From Tremella fuciformis (lineage: Eukaryota; Basidiomycota; Tremellomycetes; Tremellales; Tremellaceae), in the NCBI GenBank assembly GCA_032768795.1, contig CP136491.1, positions 1,860,001 to 1,924,000 of the forward strand: a DNA stretch of 64,000 nt, in the 5' to 3' direction. This document shows, piece by piece, positions 10,399 to 20,930 of this stretch. Within the stretch, counting starts at the first letter, position 1. Each line of letters opens with the position of its first letter. The notes beneath the pieces are model-generated. The model made no database searches, was not told the origin of the DNA, and worked only from the letters and a program-made list of their open reading frames with translations. A program made the position numbers and the translations under genes.

Positions 10399-10695
10399 TT
10401 CTCCCAATTGTTGTTCTCTGCAGACATGCAGACTGCCTGCTCCGTCCCGTCGCTTGGCTTGCCAGTGACACCGAGTCCCCCGCCGAGTACCCCGTCCATC
10501 TTCCTCGACCCGCTCTCGCTCGTCGAGTTCACCTTCCTGCTCGCCGAGTTCAACGAGTCCCTCGCCGCACCCCTCGCTCAACCCGTTCATCTCCTCGAGC
10601 TCAGCGAGTCCCCCGCTGAGCCCTTCGCCCAACTCGCCCATACCCACCGACGCCAACGACCCCCACGCCGACCGTTTGGAGTACGTGCCCACCGG

Positions 10696-10967
10696 CGACG
10701 GAATCTTAGCTCTGAGGCAATGGGATTCCCGTCACCTGTTGCCCGCTCAGCACTTGCTATGAGTGATGAGGAGGGCAACAGGCGGCGGCATTCTACAAGG
10801 TCGTCGAGGGTGTCGGCGTTATATGCGGAGTTATCGTTGTGGCAGCTTCCCCTGCCTCGTCGAGGATGAACCTCGTCGAGGCACAACCTCGTCGAGGATG
10901 TGTGTGCCTCGACGAGGCTACTCGAGGCTGAGTCAAGCTCATGTGAGCGTACTACCTATTTCCGTCG
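10696..10967 (-). repeat. solo LTR of the Ty1/copia family
   Basis: 272 bp, the reverse complement of the LTRs of the copia element at 25168-30221 (starts CGACGGAATC, ends TTTCCGTCG), flanked by ACCGG on both sides (10691-10695, 10968-10972). It lacks the 46-bp internal duplication seen in the full element. Its exact duplications confirm that this family's LTR ends are not TG/CA. Confidence 0.9.
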
Positions 10968-11008
10968 ACCGGGCCCTGGACAGAGAAGGCGGTCGGCGTG
11001 ACAACCAT

Positions 11009-11590
11009 TCGACAATCGTGCTCCACTCACACTAATACGGCTGATGTCTGGACAATCCGTAGCAGACCCTTAAGCCACACCCGTTTCCTCTCCGTGTCTC
11101 CCGTAGAATAGTTTCCTCTTATAGTAGATTCTCCTTCCCTACTTCTCAGCCGCACCACAATATCGTACGTACACCGTACGTACTCCGTAGATTCCTCAGC
11201 CTGACTTTCTTGTATATAAACCAGGCCTGAGAGAGGGAAGCCATCATCACCTCCTCTTCTTCTATTCCTCTCACTCCCGACTCCCGATTCCTCTCTACTC
11301 CTCTCTCTCTCAGAGTCTTGGCTCTGCCCTCTACTTTTCCTAACTGACTTACTTACTAGTGTTGCTCTGTGTGACATTGACTATCGCAAAGGAACCCAAC
11401 ACAGCTATCAGTCTTACCGACAGAGGCTGGCTTTATTATATGTTAGGAAGAAGGTAAGCTGTTTCTCTACACAGCTGACCTGAACCTTTACAATCGGTCT
11501 CGCCAGAGTTTGTCATTGTCAACAGGCAGAGATACCCCGTCCGCGGTCTCATCCAGCCAAATGTTCAGGAGTTCAGTTCTGAATGCCGAT
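11009..11590. other. LTR-like remnant, no gene
   Basis: Continuation of the DNA split by LTR F. It has a TATA-like box (about 11211) and a pyrimidine-rich leader (11255-11340), then unremarkable sequence to the start of LTR A. It reads like the promoter half of an older LTR. Confidence 0.4.
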
Positions 11591-12438
11591 TGTCACGATG
11601 CTGCGCTCTCCCATTGACAGAGGCCCTCTCGCACAATATCAGTTTCAGGAATAAAGGATAAAGGGGGTGGGATGTTGAGGTAGGATCCTCATCGAGGTTG
11701 GAGACTAGACTCGTCGAGGTTACAAGGTCGTTGAGGTAACAAGGTTGTTGATGATACAGCGTGAGCGCGACTCAGCCACACTGCGTGCCACGGAGAGAGT
11801 GAGATTGTCAATGGTGATCCATGGGACTCAATCAGAGAGTGTGTCACGCTGGGGTCGGATGTACGAGGAGTGACCTTGAGGGTTGAGGGGGTAGTCTCTG
11901 ACTTGTCTGAACGAGAGTGACTGAGGGTACTGAGGTTGTTGGGTTAGAACCAACTGTGTGACTTTGTACAAGGAAGTACAAGATACATCGCTGAAGAAGA
12001 AAAGCAATGTCAAACGAACTACAGGGTTTATATAGTCTACCTAGAGAAAATTACCTATATCACTGATATAGGTTCGCCCGAAATCTCTATGTAGGTATGT
12101 CTCTGCTCCTGCCCTTGGGATATATATACTCTATGTACGATAGGTAGAGAGTAGGACAAAATAGATGGAAAGATATATGAATAGACAGGGAGATGTGAGA
12201 AATAGCTATATCCACTAGAGCTGGATAGGGCAAATATGCGGTTCATGACAGAGTGCTGGAGAACTACGACGAGCGCCCGGGGCATCCTATATGATTCAGC
12301 GCCTGCCTCCCATCCTCGTGCGTTCATCCAACATCTACTCCCTCGTCAAGGTTCTCGAGGCCAAGGTAAGTCACGTGTCGGCCATGTGAGAGGTGTCGGT
12401 CACGTGCGTAGGTCGTTGAGGGCGTGGCCGTCGTGACA
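11591..12438 (+). repeat. solo LTR, family A, copy 1 (interrupted)
   Basis: Matches the family A LTRs at 20513 and 21694 from TGTCACGATGCTGCG to GGCCGTCGTGACA. It is split at 11842-12250 by LTR B; without it the length is about 434 bp. The bases outside (CCGAT and CAAAG) are not a duplication, so this copy may be a recombination product between two insertions. Confidence 0.85.
11842..12250 (+). repeat. solo LTR, family B, nested in LTR A
   Basis: 409 bp, starts TGTCACGCTGG and ends GGTTCATGACA, flanked by GAGTG (11837-11841 and 12251-12255). Removing it restores the family A sequence exactly. Contains a TTTATATAG box near 12030. Related sequence opens the window. Confidence 0.9.
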
Positions 12439-12730
12439 CAAAGCTTGTCAAGGACATCTGAGCATCAACAAGGTGCTCCTGTGTCTGACAGGCATGCTGG
12501 GCTGGGACAAAGGTTGTAGACATGTGTTGGTGATCATGGAGGCGTGGCCAATGGGTCATAAACGACACCAAAGCAGCAGCAAGACCGAGAGAGGCCAAGC
12601 CAAAGGAATGTGAGTTGAGCACTCGTTGGCGCTTGCCAAAGCTTGCCGCAACTTGTCAAGACCAATCCAGGCGATATTACCGCATTTGTCGTACAAAAGG
12701 ATACATCTTGCACAGCTAAGTCTCACCGTC
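12439..12730. repeat. decayed end of an LTR family E copy
   Basis: Bases about 12480-12560 resemble the last 90 bases of LTR E (GTGTCTGACAGGC..., TGATCATGGAGGCGTGGCC), but the end is degraded. Bases 12726-12730 (CCGTC) are the left duplication of the next LTR. No gene seen. Confidence 0.5.
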
Positions 12731-13381
12731 TGTTACGACCTACCCTTGGTAGCTAGCCAAGGTAGGTGGACGGGTGATACGCACACGGAGGTAAGAGGAA
12801 ATACAGTCTGGGACGTACCGGACAGTTGAGGGTTGAAGTCGAAGGGCGCTCGAGGCCGGGTGCGCAAGGAGGCAGACTCGAGTGCAAGGAAGCTATGAGA
12901 AGTAACTACAAGAATCGATCTCTGGGGAAGAGATCTCTGCAGCCAGAGTGGCCGCTTTATATAGTATTTGAGCTATGAACGCCGTAAGGGATTTGCCACC
13001 CATCTTGGCGCATGCTGAGTAATCATGTAACCATGCTCCTTGCCTCCCTTTCTATTGTTCTCTCTCCTTGCACCGTCTTAGTCCCTGAGGGGACAATAAG
13101 CTCCTTGTATGCAAACAATAGGCCATGAGCAAGGAGAGTTTGCTTGTACCTCAGCCGAGCAGGTTTGCGGTGCGTCCCCTGAGTGGAACTCGGGTTATGC
13201 CAGGCCTGCTTATTGTATTTGATCTCATCCGAAGGTATAAGGCCCTGGGGCGGTGTGTACAGGTTGGCGCGTCTTGGATGAGGCTATTGTCCTCTTGTCC
13301 CCTGAAGGGACTGGTTGTCTTGTGCCCTTTTGTCTGCGGGTTGATGGCTTGTGTTACGAGCCGAGTTGCAGGTTTGTAACA
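12731..13381 (-). repeat. solo LTR related to the Ty3 chromovirus
   Basis: 651 bp on the minus strand, TGTTACGACC...TTTGTAACA, flanked by CCGTC (12726-12730 and 13382-13386). Its first 240 bases align with the reverse complement of the 667-bp chromovirus LTR, including the self-priming segment and a 7-bp R-region hairpin (GATCTCT 12917-12923 / AGAGATC 12929-12935). The rest has diverged, so it belongs to a sister family. Confidence 0.9.
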
Positions 13382-13386
13382 CCGTC

Positions 13387-13583
13387 ACCGCAGCCCTTGT
13401 TGGCAGCAAGGAGCTCTTCAACATTTGCCGCGCTTGCCATGCTTGTCGTTGAAGAACAATAGGCCCCCTTGATGCTTACTCAGCAAGTTTGCCAGATGCG
13501 GCAAACTTGACAAAGGGAAACGAGAGAACAATGAGCTCGATGTAGATGGGCCAAGACCTTGCCGAGCTCACAGAGACAGAGTC
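13387..13583. other. short stretch with no recognisable feature
   Basis: Lies between two solo LTRs; contains repeated TTTGCC/CTTGCC words but no gene. Its last five bases (GAGTC) are the left duplication of LTR E copy 1. Confidence 0.4.
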
Positions 13584-13967
13584 TGTCACGGGGCCAGGCC
13601 GGTCGTCGACTGATAGGCCCCCTCACACGTGCTGTCTGTCGATCTGTCTCTGTCCTCCACGAGAAGGTGTGTCCTACAGCCTCTTGTGCGTCAACAACAC
13701 GGCTGCGCCGTTACTCTCTATCCATGGGACTCAATACCACGGTGCTAAGGACGGTCTACGGGTGAGGACTTGTATATATATCACCCGTGCCCTCCTCTGC
13801 ACCGCCTTGGGCTTTCTCCTTGAAACACCATCGACGAGGCTTGAGCTCTAGAGTCGTCGAGGCTACTCGAGGGTCGACAATAGGCTCACGTGTCTGACAG
13901 GCGTGCTGGGCTGGAACGAGACTCGTAGGCGTGCTTTGGTGATCATGGAGGCGTGGCCGACGTGACA
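13584..13967 (+). repeat. solo LTR, family E, copy 1
   Basis: 384 bp, TGTCACGGGGCC...GGCCGACGTGACA, flanked by GAGTC (13579-13583 and 13968-13972). Carries a TATATATATC box (about 13772) and CGTCGAGG motifs (about 13855). The second copy is at 23888-24300. Confidence 0.9.
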
Positions 13968-13972
13968 GAGTC

Positions 13973-14597
13973 ACAGAGACAATGGGACGGGCTATAGGAT
14001 ACATAAGGCTCGCAGAGCCCTCGTAGAACTCCAACTCTTGTAATTGAGTTGCATGGGACTACTCCCTCACTTACTCTCTCTTGCTCCGTCCCGCCAACAG
14101 CTGCTAAGGTCCAGAACTTGTCGGCTCATCTTGTCTTGTCTCGCCTTACCTAGCCAACCTCGGCTACGCTTGTCGACACTTGCTGAGACTCTACGAGCCC
14201 TTTGAGCCCTTGCCCTTGCCATTTCTCCAAGCCTCGCCCAGGCTTGCCAAAGTTGAGGAGCCTCGGTCACCCAGTGACGGGCACTTGGACAGAGAGACAG
14301 AGAGGTATTGTGACGCAATGTGACATGACCGTCATGACACTGTTGTTGTAAAAGAGGGCTTCTGATGTCAGGAGAGCAGTGTATCATAACAGTAGCTGAC
14401 GTTTTCTTTGGGGCAGACACTGAGCATTCATTTGTTGCAGTTTGGAGAGAACAAGCATCATGAAAAACTTGTTTGACACATGCCTGGTTCTGCATCATTG
14501 CCAGGGTGTTGTTGCACGTGGCTGACACTGAGGGGCCCCAAAATCCGGACGGGCTTGCCCTCTCTGCGACGTCGACGGTCAAGTCACCGACATTACC
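13973..14597. other. region between LTR E and ALG13, no confident gene
   Basis: Bases 13973-14340 are C-rich with repeated TTGCC/CTCGCC words; 14340-14530 are AT-richer, like the foreign-looking DNA further right. The last 60 bases before ATG 14598 are GC-rich and probably the promoter/leader of ALG13, which would make the promoter region short and close to repeats. Confidence 0.4.
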
Positions 14598-15269
14598 ATG
14601 CGCCCCCGACGGCTCGCAAGGCCGACAGTACCTGATCGTACGCTATTTGTTACTGTGGGCTCGACTCTTTTCCCTGCGCTCACGTCGAACCTGCTCCTCC
14701 CGTCCACTTTGATTGCGCTCTCGACCACAATCACTCGCCTGGTCGTCCAGCATGGCAAAGCTGGCGTGGTTATACCGCCAGGCTCGAAGAATGTGAGCAT
14801 GCGCGCAGATCGGACCGATTTTGTCTACAACGACCTGGAAGTTGAATTGTTCGCCTATACTTCGGACTTCAGTGCCAGGATAAGAGATGCCGATGCGGTC
14901 GTGAGCCATGCCGGTGAGCATTGGCCGATGAGTGCTGGTCGGCAGGACGAGGCTGATCCCGCAGGCTCTGGATCCATTCTGGCTGCACTGCGCGCTGGAA
15001 AACCACTGCTTGTCGTGCCGAACGACTCCCTCATGGATAACCATCAGGCCGAGTTGGCGGACGCGCTTGGCCGCGAGGGGTATCTGCAGGTGTGCAGCGT
15101 TGAGTACGCGATCTTCTGGATTCCCTGACGCCGTTGACAACTTTGCAGGGACTTGCAGGAGGGCTTGCTACGGCTACTAGACGGAGCCAGGGAGAACAAA
15201 GCATTCCCATCGCAGAATATGGAGGCATTCGCAAGCATCCTTGACCAGACGGCTGGATATGTGCCCTAG
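14598..15269 (+). CDS. ALG13: ALG13-like UDP-GlcNAc transferase catalytic subunit
   Basis: Predicted catalytic half of the Alg13/Alg14 enzyme that adds the second GlcNAc to dolichol-PP-GlcNAc on the cytosolic face of the ER, the second step of N-glycan assembly. Three exons (14598-14913, 14965-15089, 15159-15269) give 183 residues, close to the usual about 200. Motifs: LFVTVGSTLFPALT at the N-terminus, ADAVVSHAGSGSILAALRAG in the middle (joined by intron 1), PLLVVPNDSLMDNHQAELAD after it, and a short C-terminal helix region. Intron 1 is 51 nt. The third exon is assigned from frame and its ILDQTAGY-type ending and is less certain. It sits within a gene island surrounded by LTRs. The family is essential in yeast, so selection should keep it intact. 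Confidence 0.85.
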
Positions 15270-15558
15270 CGATCCGCTTACGAGCCGCTATACCGAGACG
15301 CAACACCCCTTGTACAAGTAGCGGGTCCTCCAACCTGGCAGGGCCAATATCTCTGCTGCCTGGTAGCCAAGTGAGGCCCTGAACCAGACGTCTGCTAAAA
15401 GGCTTCAAGTCGGCACCTTTGGGCACTCCAACACGGTATGACAAGAAAGAATGCATGCGATGAGTTGGCCATGACCTCCGTCCGACCCTCTATGTCTACT
15501 TCTCCTCGACGGCGATGAACCTGTCTGTCAGCTACAACACCTGACCTCCGGATATCTC

Positions 15559-15984
15559 TCACTCAATCTCGACCAAAACGTCCTTAGGGAGACGAGCGAC
15601 CTCGACACAGCTTCGTGCTGGCTTGGTCTCGCCGAAGTACTCGGCGTAGATCCCGTTGAACGTGGCAAAGTCGTTCATGTCTTTGAGGAACACAGTGCAC
15701 TTGAGGATGGAGCCTTTTGATGAGCCCGAGGCAGCGAGAACAGCAGTGATGTTCTTGAACACCTGAGTCTGACTGTCAGCGTGTTCCGGCAATGCCAACC
15801 CACGGTTTGTTCAGCAATCCCACCGGACACAATGTCCATGCTGACCGGGTCGAGAGGGATCGAACCAGACGCATAGATGAGACCGTTGTGTTTCACGGCC
15901 TGCCTCTCAGTCGAGCCTCCCACGCCTCCGGCCTTCTCTTACCTGGACATATGGGCCAATGGCGGCGGGCGCCTCTGCAACCAT
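15559..15984 (-). CDS. RidA/YjgF-family imine deaminase
   Basis: Member of the Rid family (yeast Hmf1/Mmf1), which hydrolyses reactive 2-iminobutanoate/2-iminopropanoate released by PLP enzymes such as threonine dehydratase. Exons on the minus strand: 15984-15943, 15899-15804, 15768-15559; 115 residues against the usual 120-130. Family motifs: [65 protein letters not shown], and the signature [20 protein letters not shown], including the arginine that binds the substrate carboxylate. The start is the first in-frame ATG; an additional upstream exon (for example a mitochondrial presequence) cannot be excluded. Convergent with ALG13, leaving about 290 bases between them. Confidence 0.85.
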
Positions 15985-16523
15985 TAGCCTTGGTACAGCG
16001 CATGATGAGAGCGGAACGCACTGTCAGTCGCGACGACGGAATAAGGGGACATTTTGGGCAAAGGGGTCGTAAAGAGGCGAGGTGTGGGTAGACTGGAAAG
16101 CTGTACGGCCGGTCTCAGCAGGCGCTTGAGCATGTATATGTGTATGAACTGAAGACATTGACTTTTCTATGTCTGGGCATCCGCCGACGGCCAACCTCGC
16201 CGACACTGTTTGATCCCGCTCCGGTTCTCGGACACCTCCACTCCGGAGGTCCACTAGACATGCGTCGCCGCCATCGTTTCGCCTCTACTCGACGACATCT
16301 CTAACGGGCGCGACGAGTATACAGCCCACTGACTGTCATCATGAGCACCAGCGGTCGCTATACGGGCGGAAGAGCATCATTCGATGGGTCATCTCGCCTT
16401 CAACGGGCCTCGCATTGGATTCCGTTTGGTAGCCATATACCCTTGCCGCTTGAGGCTCTCGCCCAGCACAAGTTCGTGTCATAAAGAAGCTCGGCGACTC
16501 GACTGACGTAGAGCAGAGTCCTG
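15985..16523. other. intergenic, divergent promoters
   Basis: Lies between the starts of the RidA-like and HAD genes. No convincing coding frame; probably the upstream regions of both and perhaps a first non-coding or very short exon of the HAD gene. Confidence 0.4.
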
Positions 16524-17556
16524 ATGTTTGACTGCTATGGAGTCAGCCCTCAGTCGCCGATCGTGCGGAGCTGACGGCCAGACGCTCATCGTCAGTCTCA
16601 TGCTCGACTTCGTTGCGTCTGATAGGGAGAAGTGCTGAGTACAGGATTGGGAGAGGGGAATGTATGATGCCCTTCAGCCGGTCTTTGAGCAGAAGACATG
16701 TCCCGACCAACAATTCGTGTTCGAAACCTTACATCACGCCGAGTCGGCGCTGCAGAATGAAAACAAGTCGATGCTCTATTCAGACGTGTAAGTGCAAAAG
16801 TCACGAAAGCGATCATCGACATGACACTGATCTTCAGTCTACAAGAAGCGTACGTAAGACTGTGCGGGGCACTACGACTCGACTACGAGGACGGTCTGTT
16901 GTCTGCATTGCCTCTGTGTGGGAGTTGCACGCTGAGGACAGATGCCGCTGAAGCTTTCGGACAGAGCATTGGCGACTGGCCCGCCTTTCCGGACTCCTCT
17001 GCTGCTTTAAGACGGCTGAAAGAATCGGGTTTGAAGATTGTAGTACTGAGCAATGTCGACAATGAGTCGTTCGCAAGGTGAGCTGGTCCGGGACGGTGGA
17101 GTACGTCTAATGAGCAGGACAAGAACGAAACTTGAGCATGGCTTCTCATTTGATGCGGTGTACACGGCGGAAGACAGAATGTCTCTCGCACTGAGAATTT
17201 GGGTCTGAAACTGACAGCTTAGTCGGGACTTATAAACCGGATCTGCGCAACTTTCAATACGCAATCGAGGCTATCGATGACCAGTTCTCGATCGAGCAGT
17301 CTGAAATACTTGTCGTGGCGAACAGCAAGTATCATGACATCCTCCCGTGAGCATTGCAGGGGTTCAAGGCTCGGCCACAAAGCTAAGGGGACGTAGTGCG
17401 CACAAGATGGGTTTGAAGGTTGCATGGATCAACCGTGCAGATGCGGTGATGGGCGTGTCGAGCTACACCGCCGATGCCGATTGGACCTTCTCGACGATGA
17501 GCGAATTCGCCGATGCGATGGAACGTGCGATGGGGATGGGGGATGTGTTCGAGTAG
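16524..17556 (+). CDS. HAD-superfamily hydrolase, haloacid-dehalogenase type
   Basis: Predicted hydrolase of the HAD fold, close to fungal type II haloacid dehalogenase-like proteins; true substrate unknown. Motif I (MFDCYG|TLI|DWE) is spread over three exons: 16524-16541, a 9-base microexon 16582-16590, and 16645-16797. Next are 16838-17077, with motif II in KIVVLSNVD, and 17118-17175 or so. A block beginning [14 protein letters not shown] at 17223 carries motif III, and the last exon 17397-17556 continues [13 protein letters not shown]. The junction at about 17175-17222 needs a donor I cannot find in canonical form, so either the model or the gene is imperfect there. The ATG used follows an in-frame stop by only four codons, so a short upstream exon is possible. 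Confidence 0.7.
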
Positions 17557-17676
17557 AAGCAATGTTGCAAGCACCAATAGACGCCCATCTGTATCACTAT
17601 GAACGGTATCCTAGCCTTGCTGCCCATCGCGGGGCGAAGGGAGTGGGATTGCGTTATCGATACATGAAGTGTCAAC

Positions 17677-18373
17677 TCATACCAGATGCTTCTTCGCTTC
17701 CTCTTTCTCCTCCTGCGGGGCAGCATGACTTCCCCACCCTACGCGCTGCAGAACGCGGTCCACCACCCAGGGCATCAAGACCTTCTCCATGCGCTCCTTC
17801 TCGCGACGTTCGCGCTCCTTCCTTCTGCGCTCTTTCGCGCGGAGTCGCTCGACCTCCGCTTCGAGCACCGCAATCGTCTCTGCAGATGCGGCCAATGTAC
17901 GCTCATGCGACAGATGCGTCTGGAGGAGAGACAGGGACAGGAAGATCGTCGTGCTCAGGAGGAGGATGGGGACCATGGCTGCCGATCAGCTCCGCTCGTG
18001 TACGACCGGAGACCTAGCAGAGCACGAATGCTCTCCTTGGCTCGTGATGCTCCATGAGAGAAGTGATCACAAGAGACAGTGGCTCACCAGGGACGATCTC
18101 CCGATACCACACCATATGCCCACTGGGTCGTTTCGCCCCACCTCCACTCGAACCTGCACCACTCGAGTTGCCGGGACCGGTGGCATTACCGAGACGGGAG
18201 GCTGAGCTGGACGTCGAAGGCGGTGGAGAAGAGGGCACAGGCGCCCGTAGGTGCTGTGGGGTGGAGCTTATAGATCGGGCAGCTCGGGTTGGGTCGGAGA
18301 ACATCTTGCTGCCAGGCCGACGCGATAGCGGTCCCGCGCGTAGGCCCAGAGATGATGGTAACGTTGGTCCCAT
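17677..18373 (-). CDS. small single-pass membrane protein with basic coiled coil
   Basis: Two exons on the minus strand joined between about 18089 and 17976, giving WYREIVPAMVPILLLSTTIF across the splice. The N-terminal part (about 95 residues) is Ser/Pro/Ala-rich; then one hydrophobic span (MVPILLLSTTIFLSLSLLQ), then a strongly charged helix (RAKERRRKERERREKER) and a short tail. I do not recognise the family; the layout resembles small mitochondrial or ER membrane proteins. The ATG at 18373 is the first in frame, but a GTG and an open frame precede it, so an upstream exon is possible. Convergent with the HAD gene. Confidence 0.6.
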
Positions 18374-19193
18374 CACGCGCTGTCTACACAGAGTGAGGGT
18401 CAGCTACGTGGAGCGAATTCCTGTCCTGCGAGCGGTGGGTCCTGGAGTCCGAAGCGCTGGCGTTTCGTATAGGACTAGAGATATCAGGTAGGATGGCATC
18501 GGACCTCGTTCAGAGACCGCATGGATTCGTGAAGATGACGGACCTTACGTAAGACATCATCCTGCAGACCACTTTAGCCAGTACATGGGCAGCATTTTGT
18601 CATGCCCCCTGCACATATCAGACTATCAAGCTCCCGCTTTGCAAAACGGTATTGCAATTTGCAATGCCCAGATGTTGTCATGTTGGGACAAATTTTGGAA
18701 ACTTCTCCAAGCCATTACAATACTTATGCCTTGATATACAAGAGTGTGCAATTGTCTCCCAGCCAGCATGTAGCAGAGGTAGTGTCAGTTAGGGGTAGGG
18801 TCTGAAGACTTGAGCCTGGACTTGCAAAGGCCATCAGTAAAGACGCCTCTGCGAGCAATACTAGAACAACAACAAACTTTTTGCAATCTGCTTTGTCCCA
18901 TTCATTTCCCTCTTCTTTTGCATGAGAGTTTGCAATTATATGATGGACTCCCTGAGGTGCTGGTTTTGACTTGTCTTTGCCACTTCACCTTCCTGTCAGG
19001 ATACCCTGCTTCTAGTAACACAACACCTGCCCCTCCCCCCCCCCCCCCCCCCCCCCCGGGCGCCCCCCCCACACACACACATTCTTTGAGGTATCTACCC
19101 AGACTTGCTCTGGCCACATACATCTATCAGATTCTGCTTCAACAGATCTGTTGCAAGGTCCAAGCTTTTGCCACCGGCACTCCCAGCTTAGGA
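18374..19193. other. transition into AT-rich DNA with a long C tract
   Basis: Host-like composition ends near 18.6 kb. A C23 run (19035-19057) is followed by GGGCGC, eight C and a short (AC)n run. The reading frame of the next gene is open back to 18810, but the part before 19194 is low-complexity and poorly protein-like, so I treat it as upstream sequence. Confidence 0.5.
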
Positions 19194-19925
19194 ATGCCTG
19201 CTGACGCTTCACCCAAGGATGCCATGGATAATAAGTCCAGTTTGCCTGTTCCAAAGGACTTTGAAGACAGCCTGATATTAAATGAGCTCAACGAGCTCTT
19301 GGCACCTTGTGGATGTCGTACATGTGCAGAGTGTCTGCCCAAACTATGGAAATGGCGGCAAGATACATTTACGCAAATAGCAGACCAACAGGACAGACTA
19401 GAACAACTGGAAGAGCACAAGAGAGTGGCAAAGAGGACTGGGGATTCTGATTCATTTACAAAGTACCACTCTCAGCAGAAACACAAGGTAGCCACACAAA
19501 TGGACCTACTGGAAAGATCTCAGATGCTCAACACTTTTTGCAGCAAATATCAATGGGAGGGCATTCTTACCATCGAGCTTGCAATTGAGCTTTCTCAGCA
19601 GCTTGAATTGTGCCCAGAGACTGGCATGCCGTCTCAAATTCGTCGGAACAAATTACCTGCAGACTACACAGACTTCTCAGAGCTCCTGTCTGAGGGAGAA
19701 GATGATGGTGGCCATCATCAGAAATCCAAATTTGAGGACCAGTTCATGGCAGCTGAGTCTCCTGACAAAGCGATAACAAGGTCAGAGCTCAAACTAGATG
19801 CAAGCTTAACTCTGCGGTCCAAAAACCCTCAGCAGCAGTATGATCACCAGTCTGGCTCAGATGTCTCAGATGGAGAGACTTCTGAGCACCTGTCCAAGAC
19901 ATCAGAATCAGATGTAGATATCTGA
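19194..19925 (+). CDS. unknown acidic protein with CGCRTCAEC motif
   Basis: About 243 residues from ATG 19194 to TGA 19923-19925. A short cysteine cluster (CGCRTCAEC, about residues 43-51) is followed by a charged, probably coiled-coil segment (about 60-120), and a C-terminal third rich in Ser, Asp, Glu and Gln. Codon use is AT-richer than in the host genes at 33-64 kb and like that of the tyrosine-phosphatase-like genes nearby. No family recognised. It could be a nuclear accessory protein of a mobile or host-adaptive locus, but nothing in the sequence proves that. Confidence 0.5.
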   Translation: MPADASPKDAMDNKSSLPVPKDFEDSLILNELNELLAPCGCRTCAECLPKLWKWRQDTFTQIADQQDRLEQLEEHKRVAKRTGDSDSFTKYHSQQKHKVATQMDLLERSQMLNTFCSKYQWEGILTIELAIELSQQLELCPETGMPSQIRRNKLPADYTDFSELLSEGEDDGGHHQKSKFEDQFMAAESPDKAITRSELKLDASLTLRSKNPQQQYDHQSGSDVSDGETSEHLSKTSESDVDI

Positions 19926-20512
19926 GATTTGTAATTGGCCTTGGCACTCATTATTGATGGGATCAGGAGGGGCACACCACCTTGACATGCAAGGCCATCT
20001 GCCTAACTGTATGTACAACGCTCTTCAGATGCACAATATTGATCACATTTTTAGTCCCATTTCACTTCATTATAGGTCTGCACCAACAAGGCATCTATTA
20101 GCAACTTAATAAGCATAGACTATTTATGCTTTGGGGCCTCTGCCTAAGGACCAGCCACTAAGTCTCCGAGATTCTTCCAAATTGACAACGTTGAGGAAGA
20201 AGGGGCAATGTTGAGGGACAAGTTTGGGGAGCCACTGCAAATCAAGGCAAGGCAAGGCAAGGCAGAGATGCAAAAGGCATGTTGTCATGATGGACATAGC
20301 GGAGACATGGAAGCCAGATGGAAGCCACTTTGCAGAGGCGGAGCCTGGACTCATCTAACCACCACGTCACTCTGCAAGCTCCCTGCTCATCTAGGCCAGA
20401 CCCATTGAGTTGAACGATCTCCTTGTTGACCGTTAAATGTATGTGCCCATTGGGCAGAGATGGCGGATGTTGTGACAGGCCAGACAGGTTGCAAACGCTT
20501 TTGAGGTACATA
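19926..20512. other. AT-richer intergenic DNA
   Basis: Contains a GGCAA-type microrepeat (about 20245-20262) and no convincing frame. The last five bases (ACATA) are the left duplication of LTR A copy 2. Confidence 0.4.
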
Positions 20513-20930
20513 TGTCACAATGCTGCGCTCTCCCATTGGCAGAGGCCCTCTTGCACAATATCAGAGTCAGGAATAAAGGATAAAGGGATAGAAACGAGGA
20601 TGTCGAGGTTGGATCCTCGTCGAGGTTGCAAGGTTGTCAAGGTAACAAGGTCGTCGATGATGCAGCGTGAGTGCAACTCAGCCACGCTGTGTGCCACGGA
20701 GAGAGTGAGATTGTCAATGATGATCCATGGGACTCAATCAGAGAGTGCTGAAGAACTACCACGGGCGCCCGGGGCATCCTACGTGACTCTGCGCCTGCCT
20801 CCCTTTGTTGCGCATTCATCCAACATCTACTCCCTTGTTGAGATTCTCCAGCCTGAGGTAGGTCACGTGTTGGCCACATGAGAGGTGGTGGTCACATGCA
20901 TAGGTCGTTGAGGGCATGGCCGTCGTGACA
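20513..20930 (+). repeat. solo LTR, family A, copy 2
   Basis: 418 bp, TGTCACAATGCTGCG...GGCCGTCGTGACA, flanked by ACATA (20508-20512 and 20931-20935). Contains one unit of the 17-bp motif that is expanded in copy 3. Confidence 0.95.

Larger units (their letters stand above)
9689..11003 (+). repeat. solo LTR, family F, carrying two nested insertions
   Basis: Begins TGTCACGACGG and ends GGTCGGCGTGACA, flanked by the exact duplication ACCAT (9684-9688 and 11004-11008). Subtracting the TRIM (9837-10398 plus its duplication) and the copia solo LTR (10696-10967 plus its duplication) leaves about 471 bp. The interior is rich in CTCGCCGAG-type words. It shows three insertion events in order: F first, then the other two. 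Confidence 0.85.

Noticed and set aside
14067..14582. Minus-strand 171-codon frame next to ALG13
   Set aside because: Spans two compositionally different segments, overlaps repeat-like DNA and shows no domain; likely chance.
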